Part shown: positions 7,234-14,142 of the stretch, piece after piece
How positions within the stretch are numbered: the stretch's first letter is position 1
How the letters are laid out: each line of letters opens with the position of its first letter
Notes under the pieces: generated by a model
The model's input: only the letters and a program-made list of their open reading frames with translations
The model's database searches: none
What the model was told of the DNA's origin: nothing
Source of the DNA: Gemmatimonadota bacterium
Lineage (GTDB): Bacteria > Gemmatimonadota > Gemmatimonadetes > Longimicrobiales > Longimicrobiaceae
Reading direction: 5' to 3'
NCBI GenBank assembly: GCA_019348475.1
Contig: JAHWJJ010000054.1
Location: 1 to 14,142 of the forward strand
DNA: 14,142 nt
Program-made: the position numbers and the translations under genes

Positions 7234-8652
7234 ATGTCCGACGATTCCATCCCCCTGCTTCCCGCGCACGAGGTCGCGCGGCGCGTGCGCGCCCGCGACG
7301 TTTCGCCCGTGGAGGTGCTGGACGCGTGCATGGCTCAGGTGGAGCGGCACAACCCCGCGCTGAACGCCGTCGTCACGCTGAACCACCGGGCGCGGGACGA
7401 GGCGGGCGAGATCGAGCGCCGCATCGCGCGCGGGGAGGACGTGGGGCCGCTGGCGGGGGTGCCGGTGGGGATCAAGGACGTGACCGAGGTCGCCGGCGTC
7501 CGCACCACCTACGGCTCGCCGCTGTTCGCCGACCACGTGCCCGCGGAGGACGCGGAGGTGGTGCGGCGGCTGCGCGCGGCCGGCGCCGTGATCCTGGGCA
7601 AGACCAACACGCCGGAGTTCGCGGCCGGGGGCAACACCTTCAACCCGGTGTTCGGGCTGACCCGCAACCCGTGGAACCCCGAGCGGAGCGCCGGCGGCAG
7701 CACCGGCGGCGGCGCCGTAGGGCTGGCCACGGGGATGTTCGCGCTGGCGCAGGGGACGGACCTGGGCGGGTCGCTGCGCATCCCCGCGTCGTTCTGCGGG
7801 GTGGTGGGGCTGCGCCCGTCCGTGGGCCTGGTCCCCACCTGGCCGCAGGAGTACGCGTGGGACCCGGTGCAGGTGACCGGGATGATGGGGCGCACGGCCC
7901 AGGACGTGGCGCTCGGCCTCCAGTCCGTTGCCGGACCCGGCGAGTACGCGCCGCTCGCGCAGCCCGTCGCCGGGCGCGACTTCGCGGCGGCCGTGCGCCA
8001 GGCGGACGTGCGGGGCCAGCGCTTCGCCTACTGCCGCGACATCGCGGGAATCGGCATCGACGCGGACGTGGAGCGCGTCTGCCGCGACGCCGCGTTCGCG
8101 CTGCGGGACGCGGGCGCCCAGGTGGAGGAGATCCAGCTGGACCTGTCGTACGCGCGCCGGCCGTTCCTGGCGCTGCGGGGCCACTGGTTCGTTTCGCAGC
8201 TGTATCCGCACCTGGACCGGATCGACCAGTTCGGCGTGAACGTGGCCAACAACGTCCGCGCCGGCCTCAAGGTCACGCCGACGGAGCTGGCCGAGGCGGA
8301 GGTGACGCGCAAGCGCATCTGGGACCAGTTCCGCGCCCTCTTCCGCACCTTCCACCACCTGCTGACGCCCACGATGGCCGTCCCTCCCTTTCCCGTCGAG
8401 GAGAACTTTCCCCGCACGGTGGGCGGGCGCGAGATGGAGACGTACGTGGACTGGATCGCGCCGACCTTCGTCCTGAGCATGACGGGGCTGCCGGTGGCGT
8501 CCGTCCCCGCGGGGCTGGACGGCGCGGGGATGCCGGTCGGGCTGCAGATCGTCGCGCCGCCGCAGGGGGAAGAGCGCGCGCTCGCCACGGCGGGGATCGT
8601 GCAGCGTATGCGCCCGCTCTCCCGCCCGCCGATCCTGTCGGGCGGGGGCTGA
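7234..8652 (+). CDS. Amidase-signature family amidohydrolase
   Basis: Hydrolyses an amide bond in the cytosol using a Ser-cisSer-Lys triad. 472 residues, a normal length. The catalytic residues are visible: Lys81 in VGIKD, cis-Ser156 in AGGSTGGG and the nucleophile Ser180 in DLGGSLRIPA. The 24-residue gap between the two serines equals that of peptide amidase. The second glycine-rich block has Thr-Gly-Gly-Gly where many members have Ser-Ser-Gly-Ser, outside the triad. The rest (VVGLRPSVGLVPTW, LLTPTMAVPPFPVEENFP, GLPVASVPAGLD) is typical. The substrate cannot be read: such enzymes include indoleacetamide, fatty amide, peptide amide and allophanate hydrolases and the GatA subunit. It lies 9 nt after the RES toxin and may be cotranscribed. 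A strong Shine-Dalgarno is missing, and an in-frame TTG at 7231 is a possible alternative start. Confidence 0.88.
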   Translation: MSDDSIPLLPAHEVARRVRARDVSPVEVLDACMAQVERHNPALNAVVTLNHRARDEAGEIERRIARGEDVGPLAGVPVGIKDVTEVAGVRTTYGSPLFADHVPAEDAEVVRRLRAAGAVILGKTNTPEFAAGGNTFNPVFGLTRNPWNPERSAGGSTGGGAVGLATGMFALAQGTDLGGSLRIPASFCGVVGLRPSVGLVPTWPQEYAWDPVQVTGMMGRTAQDVALGLQSVAGPGEYAPLAQPVAGRDFAAAVRQADVRGQRFAYCRDIAGIGIDADVERVCRDAAFALRDAGAQVEEIQLDLSYARRPFLALRGHWFVSQLYPHLDRIDQFGVNVANNVRAGLKVTPTELAEAEVTRKRIWDQFRALFRTFHHLLTPTMAVPPFPVEENFPRTVGGREMETYVDWIAPTFVLSMTGLPVASVPAGLDGAGMPVGLQIVAPPQGEERALATAGIVQRMRPLSRPPILSGGG

Positions 8653-8723
8653 GCGCGAACCTCGTCCACCGGCACCGCGCCCCGCGCGGCCGGCGCGCAT
8701 CCACCCGCCAGGAGAACGCCCGC

Positions 8724-9566
8724 ATGCCTTACGCAGCCCGAATCGAGCCCGGCACCCGCGTGCGCCTGCAGGACCACGACCCGGCGGACACGGCGGGGCT
8801 GGACAAGGAGTCGGGGAAGGCGCGCTTCGCCGAGCTGAACGCGGAGCTGGACGAGATCCAGGAGGAGCTGCACGCGGCGGGGACGCACAGCGTGCTGATG
8901 ATTTTGCAGGGGATGGACACCAGCGGAAAGGACGGCGCCATCCGCGGCGTGATGCACAACCTGAACCCGCAGGGCGTGCGGGTGGAATCGTTCAAGGTGC
9001 CCACCGACCAGGAGCTGGCGCACGACTTTCTGTGGCGCATCCACAGGGCAGCCCCGCCCCGGGGACAGTTCGGCATCTTCAACCGCTCGCACTACGAGGA
9101 CGTGCTCGTGGTCCGCGTACACGAGCTGGCCCCGGAAAAGGTGTGGCGCGCGCGATACGAACACATCAACCGCTTCGAGGCGCTGCTGGCCGACAGCGGC
9201 ACGCTCATCTTCAAGTTCTTTCTGCACATCAGCAAGGACGAGCAGGAGAAGCGGCTGCACGCACGCGAGCAAGACGTGGCAAAGGCGTGGAAGCTTTCCG
9301 CCGGCGACTGGCGCGAGCGCGAGCTGTGGGACCGCTACCAGGAGGCGTACGAGGATGCGCTCAGCCGGTGCAGCACCCAGGCCGCGCCGTGGTACGTGGT
9401 GCCCGCGGACCGCAAGTGGTTCCGCAACCTGGCCATCACCGAGGCGCTGGTGGAGCGGCTGCGCGGCTGCCGCGAACACTGGCGCGACGCGCTGGAGGAG
9501 ATGAGCCGGCTGAAGCTCGCGGAGCTGGAGGCCTACCGTACCCTCCGTGACGATTCCAGCCGGTAG
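8724..9566 (+). CDS. ppk2: Polyphosphate kinase 2 family (polyphosphate:nucleotide phosphotransferase)
   Basis: Transfers phosphate between polyphosphate and nucleoside mono- or diphosphates, generally making ADP/ATP or GTP from polyphosphate. 280 residues, one PPK2 domain. The Walker A motif is GMDTSGKDG with Lys69. The Walker B-side motif is FNRSHYEDVL at about 119-128. LNPQGVRVESFKVPTDQELAHDF and WYVVPADRKWFRNLA are also typical of the single-domain class. ATG 8724 has AGGAGA at 8710-8715. It is 71 nt from the amidase, so possibly part of the same transcript or with its own promoter in the GC-rich gap. The exact class (AMP or ADP preference) cannot be assigned from motifs alone, but the sequence looks like the PPK2-III/PPK2_rel_1 group. 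Confidence 0.9.
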   Translation: MPYAARIEPGTRVRLQDHDPADTAGLDKESGKARFAELNAELDEIQEELHAAGTHSVLMILQGMDTSGKDGAIRGVMHNLNPQGVRVESFKVPTDQELAHDFLWRIHRAAPPRGQFGIFNRSHYEDVLVVRVHELAPEKVWRARYEHINRFEALLADSGTLIFKFFLHISKDEQEKRLHAREQDVAKAWKLSAGDWRERELWDRYQEAYEDALSRCSTQAAPWYVVPADRKWFRNLAITEALVERLRGCREHWRDALEEMSRLKLAELEAYRTLRDDSSR

Positions 9567-9647
9567 GCCGCTACGAGGCGCGGACAGGCTTACAGCAGGG
9601 ATGGCCGGATCCGCGCCGCGCCCCCTCCGCTCGCTCAGGCTCGCACC

Positions 9648-9669
9648 TCCCCCAAAAACCCCTGGGGGA
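9648..9669. repeat. GC-rich inverted repeat in the intergenic gap
   Basis: A perfect 7+7 hairpin, TCCCCCA at 9648-9654 and TGGGGGA at 9663-9669, with loop AAAACCCC. It sits in the 274-nt gap between ppk2 and the aminotransferase. No T-run follows on either strand, so it is a poor intrinsic terminator. The flank on its left reads as alternating CGCTCGCTCAGGCTCGC and may be part of a dispersed repeat. Nothing else in 9567-9840 is recognisable. Confidence 0.4.
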
Positions 9670-9840
9670 AGGTTGAACTGCACTTTCATCCCTGGGGGGT
9701 GCGCAGCGCCGGGGACTCAGGATGGCAGCGGCTCGTTGTCGGAGAGCGGCTCGCGCTGGCGGGATCGCCCGCCGTACCCGCACATTGAGCATCGGCGCGG
9801 CGCTCCGCACGGATTCCATCCGAGAACTGATCCGATCCCC

Positions 9841-11028
9841 ATGACCACCGTGTCCCGCAGGTCCAGCGTATCCGAGAAGGCCAGCCGCTTTACCGAGTCC
9901 GTCATCCGCGAGATGACGCGGCAGGCGATGAAGTACGGCGCGGTAAACCTGGCGCAGGGGTTCCCCGACTTCGGTGCGCCGGAGGCAATCAAGCAAGCCG
10001 CCATGGACGCCATCGCCGGCGACGTGAACCAGTACGCCATCACCTGGGGCGCGCGCGACTTTCGCGAGGCGCTGGCCAGAAAGACGGCGTGGCACCTGGG
10101 GATGGAGATCGACCCGGAGCGCGAGATCACCGTCACCTGCGGCAGCACCGAAGCGATGATCGCCACGCTGATGGCCACGGTGGATCCCGGCGAGGAGGTG
10201 GTGATCTTCGAGCCGTTCTACGAGAACTACGCGCCCGACGCCATCCTCTCCGGTGCCAGACCCGTCTACGTAAAGCTGCACCCGCCCGCGTGGAGCTTCG
10301 ACCCCGACGAGCTGCGCGCCGCGTTCACGGAGCGGACGAAGGCCATCATCCTCTGCAATCCCAACAACCCCGTCGGCAAGGTGTTCACCCGCGAGGAGAT
10401 GGAGTTCATCGCCGCGCTGTGCAAAGAACATGATGCGCTCTGCATCACCGACGAGATCTACGAGCACATCCTCTACACGCACGCGGACGGCACGCCGGCG
10501 CGGCACGTCTGCATGGCGCAGCTGGAGGGGATGCGGGAGCGCACGGTGGTCATCAACTCCATGTCCAAGACGTACTCGGTGACCGGGTGGCGCGTGGGGT
10601 ATGCCATCGCCCCACCCGAGATCACCGGCGCCATCCGAAAGGTCCACGACTTCCTGACCGTGGGCGCCGCCGCGCCGCTGCAGGCCGCCGGGGCCTTCGC
10701 GCTGTCGCTGCCGCCGGAGTACTACGACAACCTGCGCGCGGAGTACCAGGCGCGGCTGGACCTGTTCGTGCCCGCCGTGGAAAAGGCGGGATTCGGCGTG
10801 ACGCGGCCGGAGGGGGCGTATTACGTGATGACGGACATCAGCGCCTTCGGCTTCGCCAACGACGTTGAGTTCGCCATGCACCTGGTGCGCGAGGTGGGCG
10901 TGTCGTGCGTCCCCGGCAGCAGCTTCTACCACCGCCCGGAGGACGGCGCCCAGCAGGTGCGGTTCTGCTTCTGCAAGAAGGACGAGACGCTGCTGGCCGC
11001 CGTGGACCGCCTGGCGAAGCTGTCGTAG
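9841..11028 (+). CDS. PLP-dependent aminotransferase, class I/II (kynurenine/glutamine transaminase-like)
   Basis: Transfers an amino group between an amino acid and a 2-oxo acid using pyridoxal phosphate, in the cytosol. 395 residues, a normal length for fold type I. The sequence has the N-terminal AVNLAQGFPDF motif and ITVTCGSTEAMIA. NPNNPVGKVFT binds the substrate and PLP region, and DEIYEHILY follows. The PLP lysine is Lys243 in SMSKTYSVTGWRVGY, and the C-terminal arginine region is PEDGAQQVRFCFCKKDE. It is closest in feel to kynurenine-oxoglutarate/glutamine transaminase K and methionine aminotransferase YbdL-type enzymes, but the amino acid preference is not readable. Start ATG 9841 was chosen because the N-terminal helix fits the family. 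Only a weak GAGA lies upstream, and the in-frame extension to 9547 is low-complexity. Confidence 0.88.
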   Translation: MTTVSRRSSVSEKASRFTESVIREMTRQAMKYGAVNLAQGFPDFGAPEAIKQAAMDAIAGDVNQYAITWGARDFREALARKTAWHLGMEIDPEREITVTCGSTEAMIATLMATVDPGEEVVIFEPFYENYAPDAILSGARPVYVKLHPPAWSFDPDELRAAFTERTKAIILCNPNNPVGKVFTREEMEFIAALCKEHDALCITDEIYEHILYTHADGTPARHVCMAQLEGMRERTVVINSMSKTYSVTGWRVGYAIAPPEITGAIRKVHDFLTVGAAAPLQAAGAFALSLPPEYYDNLRAEYQARLDLFVPAVEKAGFGVTRPEGAYYVMTDISAFGFANDVEFAMHLVREVGVSCVPGSSFYHRPEDGAQQVRFCFCKKDETLLAAVDRLAKLS

Positions 11029-11062
11029 CTCCGCGGCAGACACTTCTGGTTCGGGAGGATGG

Positions 11063-11368
11063 ATGAACGGCGTACCGCCGGACGACGAAGACGTGTTTCC
11101 CGGCTCCCGGGGCTCCGCGCACCTGGTGGAGTGGATCGACCAGCAGCTGGTGGACCTGCGCGACGGGCGCGTGAACGATGCTCGCGCGGCGCTGGAGGCC
11201 GAGGAGTGGCGCGCGCTCAACCTGTCCGGCATCCCCCAGCCGATCGTCAACCAGCTTCGCGAAAGCCTGGACCACGCGGCCGAGGCGCTGGGCAATCCCG
11301 CCGGTTCGGTGGCCGAGGCCGAAGCGGCGCTGCTGATGGCCCGCTCGCGCTTCATGCCCGGCGCGTAG
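11063..11368 (+). CDS. Small helical protein of unknown function
   Basis: 101 residues, no family recognised. It begins with an acidic stretch (PPDDEDVFPG), then a predicted long helix (AHLVEWIDQQLVDLRDGRV, NDARAALEAEEWRAL) and a second helical pair (PQPIVNQLRESLDHAAEALG, VAEAEAALLMARSRFM). The composition is Ala/Glu/Leu-rich, consistent with a small helical bundle; no membrane segment and no cysteine. GGGAGG at 11053-11058 gives the best ribosome site, at right distance for ATG 11063. It lies 34 nt after the aminotransferase stop and may be cotranscribed with it. An overlapping ATG at 11059 in another frame gives an Arg-rich shadow. Confidence 0.6.
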   Translation: MNGVPPDDEDVFPGSRGSAHLVEWIDQQLVDLRDGRVNDARAALEAEEWRALNLSGIPQPIVNQLRESLDHAAEALGNPAGSVAEAEAALLMARSRFMPGA

Positions 11369-11457
11369 ACGCAGCAAGCATCGACGTGCAGCCGGAGAGA
11401 CGGGCATGCGTGTGATCGGGTGCTGGTGCTGGCGGTGCTGGCGGCGGGCGCGACCCG

Positions 11458-12054
11458 CTAAGGCGTGGCGGCCGCGGCGGGGGCGCGCAGCAGCGTGTAC
11501 GGGTTCAGGTCCCGCCCGCGCCACCAGCGGTTGGGGTCGTTCACCACGAAGACGGCAAAGTGCAGGTGGGGCGCCCCGGTCACGTTCCCCGTGCTCCCCA
11601 CGTACCCGATCACGTCGCCCTGGCGCACCAGGTCGCCCTCCTTGAGGCCGGGGCGCCAGCCGTCCAGGTGGGCGTAGTAGTAGATGGTGCGCCCGTCCAG
11701 GTCGCGCTCGTACACGGACAGGCCGCCCACCGCGTTGGAGTCGCGCTTCACGATCACGCCCGCCGCCGCCGCGACCACCGGAGTGCCGCGCGGCGCGAAG
11801 ATGTCGACGCCCTTGTGCGCCCGCCCCCCGGAGCGCGGTGCGCCGTAGGTGTCCTTCAACTCGCTCACGCGCACCCCCGCTACCGGCACGATCAGCCCCG
11901 CGGACCGCACCGGACGCAGGCTCTCGCGCGTGGGGAACGACACCACCAGCACGCGCTCGGACGCCGCCAGGTAGACCAGCAGCCCCAGCAGCAGCGCCGC
12001 CTCCAGCAGCGCGGCCGCGATCACCACCTTCCGGAACGACAGGCGCACCCGCAT
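11458..12054 (-). CDS. Membrane-anchored M23/LytM-type metallopeptidase
   Basis: Likely cleaves or regulates cleavage of cell-wall peptide cross-links on the outside of the inner membrane. 198 residues. A single N-terminal membrane segment covers about residues 10-31 (VVIAAALLEAALLLGLLVYL). The M23 domain spans about 66-170: zinc ligands His80 and Asp84 in HKGVD, His129 in YYYAHLD, and His163-x-His165 in PHLHF. All are intact, so it should be an active zinc enzyme rather than a degenerate LytM activator. The C-terminus WWRGRDLNPYTLL is a common tail in the family. Start ATG 12054 is preceded by a GGGCGGGG run. It follows the MqsA-like gene on the same strand by 139 nt and is convergent with the small protein gene. 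Confidence 0.85.
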   Translation of the reverse strand: MRVRLSFRKVVIAAALLEAALLLGLLVYLAASERVLVVSFPTRESLRPVRSAGLIVPVAGVRVSELKDTYGAPRSGGRAHKGVDIFAPRGTPVVAAAAGVIVKRDSNAVGGLSVYERDLDGRTIYYYAHLDGWRPGLKEGDLVRQGDVIGYVGSTGNVTGAPHLHFAVFVVNDPNRWWRGRDLNPYTLLRAPAAAATP

Positions 12055-12193
12055 CCGGTCCCCGCCCTGTCAGAGGATGAAGCCTTCTCCGGCGGGCATG
12101 AAGCGGACCGGAGGCAACCGCTCACGTCGAAAGCAGCGGCGCGGCGGATTCTCCCCGTGCCGCTGCGTCTCTCCCCCGACCTCGTCCTCCGCG

Positions 12194-12673
12194 TCAGCCC
12201 GTGCCCGCCAGGGAATCCAGCTTCGACCCGGCCTCCGCCAGTTCCGGATCCAGTCGGCTGACCACGCGCAGCGCCTCGCGGGGAAACGCGCGCAGCAGGT
12301 AGAGCAGCCGGAAGGTGGCGCCGGACGCCAGCTTTCCTTTGCGCAGCTTGGAAACGTACCCGGGCGACAGGGTGGCGAACCGCTCGATCTGCACCTGCGT
12401 AAGCCCCGCCCTGCGAAGGTCGTTGATCAGCGCCCGCTGCTGCCGCAGGCGCTTGCGCCGGTACGACCGTTCCAGCGCGTCGTCGAGCGCCCCGGTGTTC
12501 TCACGGTTCAGCGCCATGTCTCCACACACCCCGCACACGGGCAGGATAAGATCCTCGCGGATACGGACGCGGGGATCATCCCGATGTCCCATCACCATTC
12601 CCGCGACGTTCGTGGGGCGCAGGGTGCCTACGCCGCACCCGCCGCAGGGACGATCCGTACCAGCAGGCTTCAT
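12194..12673 (-). CDS. MqsA-like zinc-finger/HTH antitoxin
   Basis: Probably neutralises the toxin encoded just upstream and represses the shared promoter, as MqsA does. 159 residues. The N-terminal zinc domain has Cys10-x2-Cys13 and Cys47-x2-Cys50, 33 residues apart, close to the E. coli MqsA arrangement. An Arg-rich helix follows (DALERSYRRKRLRQQR), then an Xre-like helix-turn-helix at about 80-130 (INDLRRAGLTQVQIERFATL, SPGYVSKLRKGK). The tail of about 25 residues extends past E. coli MqsA. ATG 12673 overlaps the toxin stop by 4 nt (ATGA), with CGGAGG 6 nt upstream inside the toxin gene, so translation is coupled. It could instead be a YgiT-type zinc-finger regulator; the toxin neighbour favours MqsA-like. 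Confidence 0.75.
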   Translation of the reverse strand: MKPAGTDRPCGGCGVGTLRPTNVAGMVMGHRDDPRVRIREDLILPVCGVCGDMALNRENTGALDDALERSYRRKRLRQQRALINDLRRAGLTQVQIERFATLSPGYVSKLRKGKLASGATFRLLYLLRAFPREALRVVSRLDPELAEAGSKLDSLAGTG

Positions 12674-13062
12674 TGAAACCTCCGGGTTGATGCGCGTACC
12701 ACGCCGCTCCGGGTGGCAAGGTCATGCGCGGCAGGATGGCACGAGACGATGCCGGGCTGTCCGTCGTGCATGCTGATCTCGATCTTGAGGTACCAGCCAT
12801 CTTCCTCGATGACTTTCCCGTACACGTCCATCAGTTGGCCGTCGGGCATCTTGACGGTGTGCGCGTAATCGCCTTCCTGAAGCGAGAGTACCGCGCGCCG
12901 GGCGTACTCACGGGCCTCTCGCGGTCTGCACTCACGCAGCCGTTGAATGCAAGTCAGGGCGCGCGTCACATAGACGTGGAAGTTGCCGGCTCGCACCTGC
13001 GCCTGGAACTGCGCCAGGTCGACGGCCGGGCCCGGTACGCTTCTCCCCAGCGGCAGTGGCAT
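12670..13062 (-). CDS. MqsR-like toxin (mRNA interferase family)
   Basis: Candidate ribonuclease toxin of a type II pair. 130 residues. Aligned by eye with E. coli MqsR, the order of landmarks matches: an N-terminal helix (LAQFQAQVRAGNFHV), then LSLQEGDYAH (MqsR has a Leu-x3-Asp-Phe/Tyr element), then MDVYGKV, WYLKIEI and GIVSCHP, matching MqsR's DVY, YLKI and IVS strands. The MqsR catalytic residues cannot be confirmed from sequence alone. Being toxin-first and followed by a zinc-finger/HTH antitoxin with a 4-nt overlap is the mqsRA order, unlike most type II pairs. Start ATG 13062 fits the expected N-terminal length. A DUF4258-like RelE/MqsR-superfamily member is the main alternative. Confidence 0.7.
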   Translation of the reverse strand: MPLPLGRSVPGPAVDLAQFQAQVRAGNFHVYVTRALTCIQRLRECRPREAREYARRAVLSLQEGDYAHTVKMPDGQLMDVYGKVIEEDGWYLKIEISMHDGQPGIVSCHPAAHDLATRSGVVRASTRRFQ

Positions 13063-13075
13063 TGGACTCAGTCCT

Positions 13076-13112
13076 ATTGTAAGCGAAACCGCCTCCCCTG
13101 TAAAGGAGGCGG
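13076..13112 (-). promoter_or_regulatory. Promoter with overlapping palindromic operator for the MqsR/MqsA-like pair
   Basis: Reading the minus strand, TTTACA (13104-13099) and TACAAT (13081-13076) are each five of six matches to the sigma-70 boxes, with an exact 17-nt spacer. A perfect 8+8 palindrome, CCGCCTCC/GGAGGCGG with an 8-nt loop, occupies 13089-13112. The -35 box lies in its loop and part of the spacer is in its arm. A dimer bound there would block RNA polymerase. The predicted start of transcription (about 13069) is only about 7 nt before ATG 13062, so the message would be almost leaderless. AGGA just before the ATG would then be mostly outside the RNA. Confidence 0.65.
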
Positions 13113-13199
13113 CAACAGGATGAAAGAGGGCCCAGTATGCCAGGCCGAGGGGCGGAGCGCAATGGACACTCCGAACACGCCAGCCGTGGGTAAACGTGG

Positions 13200-14142
13200 T
13201 CAGTTGAACAGCTTCGCCACCTCCGGTTTCAGCACCTTGCCCATGGCGTTGCGGGGAAGCGCGTCCACGCGCCGCAGGTCGCGGGGAAGCTTGTAGGGGG
13301 CCAGGTGCTCGCGCGCCCACTCCTGGAGCGCCTCGAGCGTAAGGCCGCTGTCCTCCGGCGTCTCCACGGCCGCGCAGACCCGCTCGCCCCACTGCTCGTC
13401 CGCCACGCCCACCACGGCGCACTCGCCGATCAGCGGGTGCGTGCGCAGCACTTCCTCGATCTCCAGCGCGCTGACCTTGTACCCGCCGGTCTTGATGATG
13501 TCGACGCTGCGGCGGCCCAGGATGCGGTAGTAGCCGTCCTCCACCACCGCCACGTCGCCGGTGCGGAACCAGCCGTCGCGGAACGCCTGTGCGGTGGCCT
13601 CGGGGCGGCGCCAGTACTCCAGGAACACGCCGGGCCCGGCGATCTCGATCTCCCCCGGCGTGCCGGGCTCCACCTCCGCGCCCTCCTCGTCCACCAGCCG
13701 CGCGCGCACGCCGGGGAGCGGCACGCCCACGAAGCCGGGGCGCCGCTCGCCGCGCAGCGGGTTGCTGAGCGCCATCCCGATCTCCGTCATCCCGTAGCGC
13801 TCCAGCAGCACGTGGCCGCTGATCTCGCGCCAGCGCTCCAGCGTCCGCACCGGGAGCGCGGCCGAGCCGCTGACCATCAGCCGCATCCGCCGGCACCCCG
13901 CCGACATCCGCTCCCGCCGCTCCGCGCCGGCGTCGTCATAGGCGGCGATCAGGCGGCCGTAGACGGTGGGGACGGCCATGAACAGCGTCAGCCGCCCGCT
14001 CTCGATCACCCGCCACGTCTGGTCCGCGTCGAAGCGCGGCAGGATCTCGCACGCCGCGCCGGACCAGAGGGCGCAGGCCAGCACGTTGACGATGCCGTGC
14101 ACGTGGTGCAGCGGCAGGACCAGCAGCGTGCGGTCGTCCGCC
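13200..14142 (-). CDS. AMP-forming acyl-CoA ligase, ACSF3/malonyl-CoA synthetase-like (5' end outside the window)
   Basis: Activates a carboxylic acid, malonate or a fatty acid, to its CoA thioester through an acyl-adenylate. About 313 C-terminal residues are visible, running off the right edge. The segment LPLHHVHGIVNVLACALWSG, followed by LPRFDADQTW, is very like ACSF3/MatB. The adenylation motifs are present: RYGMTEIGM, GWFRTGDVAVVEDGYYRILGR, and the C-terminal KTGGYKVSALEIEEVL hinge region with the catalytic lysine in NAMGKVLK. The stop is at 13200-13202. No malonate decarboxylase or fatty acid genes lie in the window, so malonate versus longer acids is unresolved; malonate is favoured by the N-terminal resemblance. 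It is 137 nt upstream of the toxin gene on the same strand. Confidence 0.85.
   Translation of the reverse strand, partial: ADDRTLLVLPLHHVHGIVNVLACALWSGAACEILPRFDADQTWRVIESGRLTLFMAVPTVYGRLIAAYDDAGAERRERMSAGCRRMRLMVSGSAALPVRTLERWREISGHVLLERYGMTEIGMALSNPLRGERRPGFVGVPLPGVRARLVDEEGAEVEPGTPGEIEIAGPGVFLEYWRRPEATAQAFRDGWFRTGDVAVVEDGYYRILGRRSVDIIKTGGYKVSALEIEEVLRTHPLIGECAVVGVADEQWGERVCAAVETPEDSGLTLEALQEWAREHLAPYKLPRDLRRVDALPRNAMGKVLKPEVAKLFN

Noticed and set aside
6160..8700. 846-codon open frame on the minus strand
   Set aside because: It runs antisense through the antitoxin, RES toxin and amidase, all of which have clear domains. Its product is low-complexity shadow sequence.
1..9566. A phosphate/polyphosphate/NAD+ 'theme' linking the symporter, RES and PPK2 as one system
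   Set aside because: The genes are kilobases apart, on different strands, with unrelated genes between. Only the RES-amidase-ppk2 adjacency is worth testing.
11059..11415. Overlapping 118-codon frame starting 4 nt before the small helical protein
   Set aside because: Arg/Gly-rich product typical of a shadow frame. The 11063 frame gives amphipathic helices.

Overview
The window is a compact, very GC-rich chromosomal stretch. Coding third positions are almost all G or C, the genes are close together, and Shine-Dalgarno sites appear as GGAGG-type runs. Taken together, the gene types (GAF/PAS hybrid-input histidine kinase, RES and MqsR-like toxin-antitoxin pairs, B12-binding radical SAM, ACSF3-like ligase) would suit a soil Gemmatimonadota such as a Longimicrobium relative. 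That placement is inference from style only. No rRNA, tRNA, CRISPR array or insertion sequence was seen.

Layout. 1-847 (minus, cut by the left edge): an SLC34/NptA-type Na+/phosphate symporter. 848-1158: divergent non-coding gap with a degenerate 9-nt tandem repeat. 1159-3360 (plus): GAF-PAS-GAF histidine kinase with no response regulator nearby. 3382-3645 (minus): DUF2442 protein. 3731-4216 (plus): zinc-ribbon membrane protein. 4217-4545: non-coding gap. 4546-6093 (plus): B12-binding-type radical SAM enzyme. 6158-6231: large inverted repeat. 6350-7224 (plus): Xre/ParS-MbcA antitoxin and RES toxin, overlapping by 4 nt. 7234-8652 (plus): amidase-signature hydrolase. 8724-9566 (plus): PPK2 polyphosphate kinase. 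9841-11028 (plus): class I/II aminotransferase. 11063-11368 (plus): 101-residue protein of unknown function. 11458-12054 (minus): membrane-anchored M23/LytM peptidase. 12194-13062 (minus): a toxin-first MqsR/MqsA-like pair, with a promoter and palindrome in front. 13200-14142 (minus, cut by the right edge): ACSF3/MatB-like acyl- or malonyl-CoA ligase.

How the genes relate. The window is mostly a mosaic of one- and two-gene units. The clearest functional units are the two toxin-antitoxin modules. The RES module (antitoxin first, GTGA overlap) is followed 9 nt later by an amidase and then by PPK2, so those four genes may share a transcript. The MqsR/MqsA-like module has the toxin-first order of E. 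coli mqsRA and an ATGA overlap. Its near-consensus sigma-70 promoter has its -35 box inside the loop of a perfect 8+8 palindrome, which is a ready-made autoregulatory operator. Metabolic genes (aminotransferase, amidase, CoA ligase, PPK2) look like ordinary housekeeping or catabolic genes.

Nothing here is clearly a new multi-gene system. The best leads are the divergent MqsR/MqsA-like module with its operator, the RES module with its own candidate operator and amidase/PPK2 neighbours, the orphan radical SAM enzyme, and the inverted repeat at 6158-6231.
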